Positions 7,574-13,359 of a stretch of DNA of 64,000 nucleotides are shown here, piece after piece. The position numbers and the translations under genes are program-made. The notes beneath the pieces are model-generated. The model saw only the letters and a program-made list of their open reading frames with translations, did no database searches and had not been told where the DNA came from. Position 1 is the first letter of the stretch. Each line of letters starts with the position of its first letter. Source of the DNA: Granulicella tundricola MP5ACTX9 (GTDB lineage Bacteria; Acidobacteriota; Terriglobia; Terriglobales; Acidobacteriaceae); the NCBI RefSeq assembly GCF_000178975.2, contig NC_015064.1, positions 3,844,001-3,908,000 of the forward strand. Direction: 5' to 3'.

Positions 7574-8445
7574 CCCCTTTTTGGGGATGAAAAAGACATA
7601 ATCAGCTCCATTCGATTGCGCAGGTTGAAACTGTTGACGTGGCTGCGACCAGCGAGCGGCCGCAAGAGGAACTGCTGACAGACCTTGCAAATACCCTGCA
7701 GATAATCCGTTGCTGTTACGCCTGCATTTAGAACCAACTCGTCACAGGCGAGCTCCGCTTCACCCTCGATCCGGCGCTCCAGCCATCGCAGGAGAGGATA
7801 AAACCAGAAGACACAAACCAAGACGTGTACCGACGAGCGCGTCAGGTTGTCCCAGCGTTTTGCGTGTGCCAACTCATGCAAAAGAATCGCTTCGTATTCA
7901 GCGGCTGACAACGTCTCAGGTAAGCTTTCGGGTATGACTAGAACTGGTCGAAAAAGACCCATCAGGTAGGGGTCGCGCGCTTCGGTCGAGGTGCGAATCT
8001 CTACTGTTCTTGTCACCCGTAATCTTCGTGACGCCTGCCGAAGTGCTTGTATGTGGTCAGGAGCCGTATTGAGAGAGGTCTTCCCTACCTTGTTGAGAGC
8101 CATGATCCAAATAGCCAACAGAACGACGGTTCCTACCACCCAAAATGCCAATGCCACATGCAAAAGCGTTGAATCTTGAAGCGGCTGCGCAAGACTATGT
8201 CTACGCTGTATGTCGAGGATGGGGAGCTGGATCTGAAAAGGTTCAATCCGCTGAGGAAGCCGGCGCCGCAATAAAGTTCCAAACATCTGCAGACCTTCAA
8301 GTGGAACCGCAAATTTCAACACCGCAGCGAGCAAAAGCATATGCCGGAGACTTGCGGCCTGCCTACGCAACAGCACCACTAACAGCAGCATGAAGCTTGC
8401 AAACAACGTCGACTCCAGTAAGTGTCGAGCGACAGACATCATCAT
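7441..8445 (-). CDS. M56 family (BlaR1-type) metallopeptidase, N-terminal ORF, frameshifted
   Basis: Membrane zinc peptidase of the BlaR1/MecR1 type, which in known systems senses an external signal and cleaves or releases the partner BlaI repressor. It has N-terminal helices ('TLFASFMLLLVVLL', 'VALAFWVVGTVVLLAIWIM'), then the peptidase domain with the zinc motif HELAH in 'AILLHELAHAKRWDN' and the third-ligand region 'RIEGEAELACDELVL'. ATG overlaps the blaI stop by 4 bp (ATGA), so the two are co-translated. After 'NRMELIMSFSSPKRG' this frame reads junk-like Pro/Leu-rich sequence, while the expected last helix continues in the -1 frame, so the gene carries a frameshift. Confidence 0.8.
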   Translation of the reverse strand: MMMSVARHLLESTLFASFMLLLVVLLRRQAASLRHMLLLAAVLKFAVPLEGLQMFGTLLRRRLPQRIEPFQIQLPILDIQRRHSLAQPLQDSTLLHVALAFWVVGTVVLLAIWIMALNKVGKTSLNTAPDHIQALRQASRRLRVTRTVEIRTSTEARDPYLMGLFRPVLVIPESLPETLSAAEYEAILLHELAHAKRWDNLTRSSVHVLVCVFWFYPLLRWLERRIEGEAELACDELVLNAGVTATDYLQGICKVCQQFLLRPLAGRSHVNSFNLRNRMELIMSFSSPKRGVPFSSAFAVLPFSSLRLPQLQPALHLHPMTLRRPVLLQLRIAA

Positions 8446-8810
8446 GCGGTTGGCCTCTTAAGCTGCTTTTCTATAGCTCGAATATCCGCAAGGCTCAGAT
8501 CGCCGCTTTCAACCAGGTGAGAGATCACGGGCTTTGCGGATCCTCCAAAAAGATCTAGCAAGTCTCGGATGAGTCGGCGATGCACGGCTTCGCGCGTAAA
8601 AACGGCTTCAAAAATTAGCGCATTTCCGATCTTCTTTACTCGGCGAACAGCATTTTTCTCCTCCAGACGAACGAGCATGGTCTGCACCGTTGTGTAAGCC
8701 AGCCTGTTTTCTTCCGACAGGCTTTCGTGAATTTCGCGGACCGATGAAGGGCCCAGCTTCCACATCTGTTCCAGCAGCTGCAACTCCGATTTTGCTATGC
8801 GCTTGTCCAT
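8442..8810 (-). CDS. BlaI/MecI/CopY family transcriptional repressor
   Basis: 122-aa winged-helix repressor. The family pattern is clear: 'SELQLLEQMWKLGPSSVREI' (first helices), 'LAYTTVQTMLVRLEEKNAV' (recognition helix and start of wing), 'RRVKKIGNALIFEAVFTREA' (wing) and a C-terminal dimerisation helix region 'LIRDLLDLFGGSAKPVISHL'. It is the first gene of a two-gene operon with the M56 peptidase, which is the classic sensor partner. A 14-bp perfect inverted repeat lies 23 bp upstream of the start and is the likely autoregulatory operator. Targets other than its own operon are unknown. Confidence 0.93.
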   Translation of the reverse strand: MDKRIAKSELQLLEQMWKLGPSSVREIHESLSEENRLAYTTVQTMLVRLEEKNAVRRVKKIGNALIFEAVFTREAVHRRLIRDLLDLFGGSAKPVISHLVESGDLSLADIRAIEKQLKRPTA

Positions 8811-8833
8811 GAACTATCCTTGTCGCTGAATCT

Positions 8834-8847
8834 ACTACTAATGTAGT
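8834..8847. promoter_or_regulatory. Candidate BlaI-type operator
   Basis: Perfect inverted repeat ACTAC-TAAT-GTAGT upstream of blaI. BlaI/MecI dimers bind inverted repeats with TACA/TGTA cores; here the core is CTAC/GTAG. Position just upstream of the repressor's own start supports autoregulation. Confidence 0.55.
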
Positions 8848-9255
8848 TTTGTTGGCAAGAGAATTTGCTAACCGATCATCAGCATTTTTTCTCTTTAGCC
8901 CACCGACGGTGACTGCTCGTGTTGTTACTCCTGAAACGGACGATTGAGAGCGGAACAGCGTTGTGCCTCGAAAACAGGGTTTTGGGAAATGTGGAGGAGA
9001 GCGGTCGTTTGCTTCCGCAAACGATGCCCACCCTAACCGACGATAGAACCGTCGGTGAGGATGGGGCACACGGAGGTTGTGGTTTGTTCTTAGGAACGGG
9101 GTTTTCGGACTGCTGAACAGCAGCCCTAACCCAACCGAAGCCTCAGAGACCCCCACCTCAACCTCCCCAGACCCAGCAAATCCCTTCCTCTTCGGCACCA
9201 GCTTCTTCACCACGCTCGCCAGGATGTACAGCACGCCAACCAGGCTCAGGCCTGC
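8848..9255. other. Intergenic stretch between blaI and the methyltransferase
   Basis: No convincing gene. It holds repeat copy B (9003-9072). On the minus strand, directly after the methyltransferase amber stop, an in-frame hydrophobic segment of ~20 residues ending in KRK (about 9176-9250) is followed by low-information sequence. Confidence 0.5.
9003..9072 (-). repeat. Two-hairpin CCCACCCT/AGGGTGGG repeat, copy B (minus)
   Basis: Read on the minus strand: 'GTGTGCCCCATCCTCACCG', a stem-loop ending 'CGGTTAGGGTGGGC', then 'CGTTTGCGGAAGCAAACG', a perfect small hairpin. Same part order as copies A and C, and oriented with the upstream methyltransferase gene. Confidence 0.6.
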
Positions 9256-10125
9256 CTACCCTCGCTGCCCGTAATCCCGCTTGAAAGCGATGCCATCCCC
9301 CTGCCGCACGAGCCAGGGTTTCAGCCTGTCCTGTTTGGTGATGCACCCAAAGAACTTGTTGCCCTGCCCGCTTACCCACGGCAGACGGTTCGCCACGGCC
9401 TGAAACCCGTGCAGGCCGGCGAGAAAAAGCCCAGGTCCCAACACCTTCGTGAAGCTTCCGATCCTCGTCTGATTTCGCCGGGCAAGCTCTGCGCGATCGA
9501 CATTGAAGTCCCAGTACGAGCGCGCATAAAGAGCGAAGTCCGACTCCGCCAGGAACGAAGCCGTGGCCTTCTGCATATCTCGCCGATCCCAGCGATAGAT
9601 GTAGTTCGGGATGCAGGTATTGCGAACACCGCCCGACTCAAAGCCGCATGCCACCACGGCCGGCAGTTCATAGGGAAAGGAAAGACGAAACCGCACCAAC
9701 GCGCGCATCAGCAGCGAGTCGTTCGGCTCAAGGAAGATCACGTTCCGGCGGCTGACGCGCAGCATCTCCAGCAAGGCCGCATGGGGCGAGCGGCAGTGGT
9801 GCAGCACCGCGTGCGCCAGGACCAGGTCGTAGCTTCCATCGGCCAGCGGCATCTTCTCTACATCCGCATAGACCGTATCCAGTTCGACTCCCTCCATGCG
9901 GGGTGGGCCGGAGGCAGCGACCGCATCGACATTGGAGAGAGTCATCCGCCGAAACCCGACGCCACGCAGCATCTCGGCATCCTCATAGCTGCCGCCGACG
10001 ATCAACTCATGGCAACCTGGATCGATGCCGGCTGCCTGGATACACTCGGCCAGTGTCTTCTGGAAGAGGGTCCGATCCACAACAGGGCTTCGCACAGCCT
10101 CTTCACGATCCTTCAGGACGTTCAT
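9256..10125 (-). CDS. Class I SAM-dependent methyltransferase
   Basis: 289-aa protein with a Rossmann methyltransferase core between about residues 38 and 140: 'LIVGGSYEDAEMLRGVGF' in place of the usual glycine-rich motif I, an acidic position after 'MTLSNVDA', 'ADVEKMPLADGSYDLVLAHA' (motifs III/IV, UbiE-like) and 'VLHHCRSPHAALLEMLRVSR' (post-motif). The C-terminal half ('YRWDRRDMQKATASFL', 'KVLGPGLFLAGLHGFQAV') is unlike small-molecule methyltransferases I know; substrate unknown, and surface-glycan or lipid tailoring is only a guess. AAGGAAG precedes the ATG by 9 nt. The stop is an amber codon followed in frame by a hydrophobic stretch. Confidence 0.8.
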   Translation of the reverse strand: MNVLKDREEAVRSPVVDRTLFQKTLAECIQAAGIDPGCHELIVGGSYEDAEMLRGVGFRRMTLSNVDAVAASGPPRMEGVELDTVYADVEKMPLADGSYDLVLAHAVLHHCRSPHAALLEMLRVSRRNVIFLEPNDSLLMRALVRFRLSFPYELPAVVACGFESGGVRNTCIPNYIYRWDRRDMQKATASFLAESDFALYARSYWDFNVDRAELARRNQTRIGSFTKVLGPGLFLAGLHGFQAVANRLPWVSGQGNKFFGCITKQDRLKPWLVRQGDGIAFKRDYGQRG

Positions 10126-10330
10126 GGACTCGCTTCCTTGGGCTCAAACCAGAGTGACGACTTAGTGCTCCTGGCCGGGCTTATAAGCTTCCCGACACAA
10201 GACGGTGCACCGGGATCTGTTCCAGTATGCAGAGCCGGCATCCGCTGGTTGTCACCGGGATGTCTTCGTTTCGTCTTGCCCTACCGCTCCCCAGGTCCTG
10301 CCATCACTGTCCCGGAGCCGTCTCGTAGGC
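10126..10330. other. Intergenic, between GH39 and methyltransferase genes
   Basis: 205 bp between two minus-strand genes; it must hold the methyltransferase promoter if that gene is not read through from GH39. I see no clear hairpin or repeat. Confidence 0.3.
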
Positions 10331-12007
10331 TCACCAACTCACCCTCAACAGCGAAACCCCATCCCGCGGCAAACTCATCTTCACCTCCATCACTCCCCCT
10401 TTCACCTCCACCCACTCGGGACTCGTCAACATCTCCAACCGTCCCGATGCCTGCAGCTCTTTGTACTGCTCCTCCGTAGGCTTCTGCGGCGACCCCATTC
10501 CCTTCCACACCGTGTACGAGTTGCTATGCGTATCGTCCAGACGATAGTGCTCCAGCAGAACGCGGGTAACTCCCGCGGGCATGCCACCGATGCTTACTGT
10601 GGTCTTCGCAGCAGCAGCCTTCCCATCGATATCGTCATAGTTCCAGACCAGCACCGCCGCGCTGCGATCGCCCTTCGTCGCCAGCGCATCCACGTCAGCC
10701 TTTTCTCTTACGCCAGCGGCGAGCTTTGCGTCCAGATCCACTCGGCCCGAGCTCGTCACCGCGACCCTGCTGCCGCTCATCAGTCCGAACATCCGGAAGA
10801 CGTTCAGCACGGGCTTGTCGACACCATTTGTTGCAAGGTCTCGAAAGCCCTCAAAGTACTCCTTATCCTCAAACTCAAACGACCAGCTCAGCATCCCGAG
10901 GAGGTTCACGCCGTGGCGGTCCTGCAGCTCGAACAAGCCCTTCAAGGCATCGGCCGTATACGCCGGATAGAGGGTGCCGTTCCTGTAGTTATTGGCCGGC
11001 TCGACCTTGGACGAGCAGGCCGCGCAGCCCTCGGGATCGGCCTCGCTCAGGATGATGGGGAGCGACTTGAAGCGTGGGAAGCCGGCGATCAACTTGAAAC
11101 CTTCATCCGCGTCGCGCAGCTCGCTGGCAATGCCCATGGTGACCTTACCCGCGGCGATCTTTGGGCTGCCCTTGGCGTGGAAGGTGATGAAGTCCATGGG
11201 GACCCGCTTGCCGTCCGCGGCGCTGCTGCCCGTATCCACATGGTCCAGGAAGTTCTTCAGGAAGAGCCGAGCCTTCTCGCTGCGCGGACTGGTGCTCGCG
11301 GGGCCGCCGACCTTTGCGCCCGGGAGTGCGGTTCTCACGCCTGCGACGGCGTAGTCGTAGAGCTTCCAGTAGTCCTCTGCGGGCGCGTGCCAGTAGTCGA
11401 TATCGGGCTCGTTCCAGACTTCGAAGTACCAGCGCAGCACCTCCTCCTTGCCGTAGCGCTCGACCAGGTGCGCCGTGACCACGCGTATGAGCTCACCCCA
11501 CTTTTTGTAGTCCCTGGGCGGATTGTTGGAGCGCCCGGAGATCGTCGACTTGGGATAGTGGACCTGGTAGGGCTCGGTCCGGCCCGGGACGTCCGCCGCC
11601 AGGGCCTCCGGCATGAAACCGAGCTCCACCATCGGCCTCACACACGCGGCCTTGTACGCGTCGAAGATGCCATCGAGGATCTTGAAGTCGTATACGGGCT
11701 TGCCGTTCGCATCCTCGGTGTAGACGTTGGTGGAGCTGAACTTCAGCTCCGCCACGCCGTCGCCGGAGGTGAGGAGATGATGGGCCCGGATGGAGACCGG
11801 CACGGGGCTGAGATCGTGCAGCTCGCGCAGCAGCTTCTGCCCGTCGGGGGCGGTCGTGTAGTTCGCTTCGTCATAGCCGAACCAGCTATAGACGGGCTTG
11901 TACGCGCCCACGGGCTTGGAGAGATCGACCTGGATCGACACGGGCTCCTGCGCGCCCATCACACCGCAAATCGCCAGCACCCCGGCCCAGACTGCACACC
12001 TTTGCAT
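10331..12007 (-). CDS. Secreted GH39-like glycoside hydrolase (beta-xylosidase type)
   Basis: Retaining (beta/alpha)8-barrel glycosidase resembling GH39 beta-xylosidases. Signal peptide at the start ('VWAGVLAICGVMGAQ'). The acid/base glutamate sits in 'WYFEVWNEPDIDYWHAP' (about residue 200), and the nucleophile is expected in 'LPIILSEADPEGC' (about residue 320). A C-terminal beta-rich domain ('AAVLVWNYDDIDG', 'LLEHYRLDDTHSNSYT') is typical of GH39. The ATG at 12007 has GGAG 8 nt upstream; a GTG one codon earlier is less likely. It probably releases xylose or a related sugar from hemicellulose, which fits the neighbouring epimerase. Divergent from galM. Confidence 0.85.
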   Translation of the reverse strand: MQRCAVWAGVLAICGVMGAQEPVSIQVDLSKPVGAYKPVYSWFGYDEANYTTAPDGQKLLRELHDLSPVPVSIRAHHLLTSGDGVAELKFSSTNVYTEDANGKPVYDFKILDGIFDAYKAACVRPMVELGFMPEALAADVPGRTEPYQVHYPKSTISGRSNNPPRDYKKWGELIRVVTAHLVERYGKEEVLRWYFEVWNEPDIDYWHAPAEDYWKLYDYAVAGVRTALPGAKVGGPASTSPRSEKARLFLKNFLDHVDTGSSAADGKRVPMDFITFHAKGSPKIAAGKVTMGIASELRDADEGFKLIAGFPRFKSLPIILSEADPEGCAACSSKVEPANNYRNGTLYPAYTADALKGLFELQDRHGVNLLGMLSWSFEFEDKEYFEGFRDLATNGVDKPVLNVFRMFGLMSGSRVAVTSSGRVDLDAKLAAGVREKADVDALATKGDRSAAVLVWNYDDIDGKAAAAKTTVSIGGMPAGVTRVLLEHYRLDDTHSNSYTVWKGMGSPQKPTEEQYKELQASGRLEMLTSPEWVEVKGGVMEVKMSLPRDGVSLLRVSW

Positions 12008-12163
12008 CACGCCAGCTCCCTGAAAACGTTATCCTGCGAAGACTAGCAGATGCTCTTCGACGTGCGGCCTCGCTTGCAGACCATACCCCCCGACCGCTAT
12101 GCTCGGGAGCCGAAGGCCCTGTCGCCCACCGCTCGCACTGAAGAAAGCAAAGGACGTTTCCCG

Positions 12164-13270
12164 ATGAAGCTCACCCGCCTGATTCCGCTCGTACTGATCC
12201 CTGCCGCCGCGTTCGCCCAGACCAAGGTCACCACCGCCCCGTTCGGCACGCTGCCGGACGGCGGCACGGTCCAGTCGTACACCCTGACCAGCCCTCAGCT
12301 TGAGGTCAAGCTCATCACGCTGGGAGCGCACATCACCGCCATCCAGGCGCCGGACCGCGAGGGCCACAAGACCGACGTCGTGCTTGGCTACGACGATCTG
12401 GCCGGGTACCTCGCCGACAAGAACACCTACATGGGCTCCGTTCCGGGGCGCTACGCCAACCGCATCGGCAAAGGCCAGTTCACGCTGGACGGTAAGCAGT
12501 ATCAGCTCCCGCTCAACAACAATGGCAACACGCTGCATGGCGGCACCACCGGCTTCGACCGCTACAACTGGACCGCCAAGCAGATTCCCTCCGGCGTGGA
12601 GTTCACCGTCGTCTCGAAAGATGGCGACCAGGGCTTCCCCGGAACCCTTACCGCCCATGTCCGCTATACGCTTGCCGCCGACGCACTGAAGATTGAGTAC
12701 TCCGCGACCACCGACAAGGACACCGTCCTCAACCTCACCAACCACACCTACTTCAACCTCAGCGGCCACGGCGAGATCCTCGGAGAGAAGATGATGATCA
12801 ACTCCGACAAGATCACCCCCGTCAACTCCGGGCTCATCCCCACCGGCAAGTTCATGCCCGTCGCAGGGACGCCGTTCGACTTCCAGAAGCCGACGACCAT
12901 CGGCGACCGCATCAACGTCACCGCGGGCCCTGCAGGCCAGCAGATGGTCTACGCGGGCGGCTACGACCACAACTTCGTCCTCAAGTCTGCTGCCGGGACG
13001 CATCTGGCCGCGCGGGTGATGGACCCTGCCTCCGGCCGCGTTCTCACCGTCACCACCACCGAGCCCGGCGTCCAGTTCTACACCGGCAACTTCCTGGACG
13101 GCACCTACAAGGGCCGCGAGGGCATGGTCTTCGCCAAGCACACCGGCTTCTGCCTGGAGACGCAGCACTTCCCGGACTCGCCTAACCAGCCCAACTTCCC
13201 CACTACCGAACTGAAGCCCGGCCAGACCTTCAGCAGCACCACCACCTTCCGCTTCTCCACGGAAAAATGA
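12164..13270 (+). CDS. galM: Aldose 1-epimerase (galactose mutarotase), exported
   Basis: Interconverts alpha and beta anomers of aldoses. 368 aa starting with a Sec signal peptide ('RLIPLVLIPAAAFAQ'), so it acts in the periplasm, unlike cytosolic GalM. Catalytic landmarks: 'GRYANRIGKGQFTLDG', the His in 'NGNTLHGGTTGFDR', the second His in 'LNLTNHTYFNLSGHG', and the catalytic Glu in 'GFCLETQHFPDSPNQP' near the C-terminus. An upstream in-frame start at 12050 would bury the signal peptide, so ATG 12164 is preferred. Together with the divergent GH39 enzyme it suggests extracellular oligosaccharide use; the shared 156-bp spacer must hold both promoters. Confidence 0.93.
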   Translation: MKLTRLIPLVLIPAAAFAQTKVTTAPFGTLPDGGTVQSYTLTSPQLEVKLITLGAHITAIQAPDREGHKTDVVLGYDDLAGYLADKNTYMGSVPGRYANRIGKGQFTLDGKQYQLPLNNNGNTLHGGTTGFDRYNWTAKQIPSGVEFTVVSKDGDQGFPGTLTAHVRYTLAADALKIEYSATTDKDTVLNLTNHTYFNLSGHGEILGEKMMINSDKITPVNSGLIPTGKFMPVAGTPFDFQKPTTIGDRINVTAGPAGQQMVYAGGYDHNFVLKSAAGTHLAARVMDPASGRVLTVTTTEPGVQFYTGNFLDGTYKGREGMVFAKHTGFCLETQHFPDSPNQPNFPTTELKPGQTFSSTTTFRFSTEK

Positions 13271-13291
13271 GGGCGAAGGCTGAACCGAAGA

Positions 13292-13339
13292 GGCAACGAT
13301 AAAGGGGCGAGACTCAGGTCTCGCCCCTTCATTGTTGCC
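13292..13339. terminator. Bidirectional hairpin terminator between galM and valS
   Basis: The core 'AAGGGGCGAGAC' - TCAG - 'GTCTCGCCCCTT' is a perfect 12-bp stem, extended by GGCAAC / GTTGCC arms on the outside. It lies between two convergent stop codons (13270 and 13360). Confidence 0.8.
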
Positions 13340-13359
13340 TCGGATTGGATTGGGTGGGT

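Noticed and set aside
8608..9234. 208-codon minus-strand frame through the blaI region and repeat copy B
   Set aside because: It runs through a repeat and overlaps blaI in another frame; only the first ~25 codons, directly after the methyltransferase stop, look protein-like.
10205..12046. 613-codon open frame antisense to the GH39 gene
   Set aside because: The minus-strand product has clear GH39 catalytic motifs; the plus-strand frame is His/Arg-rich shadow.
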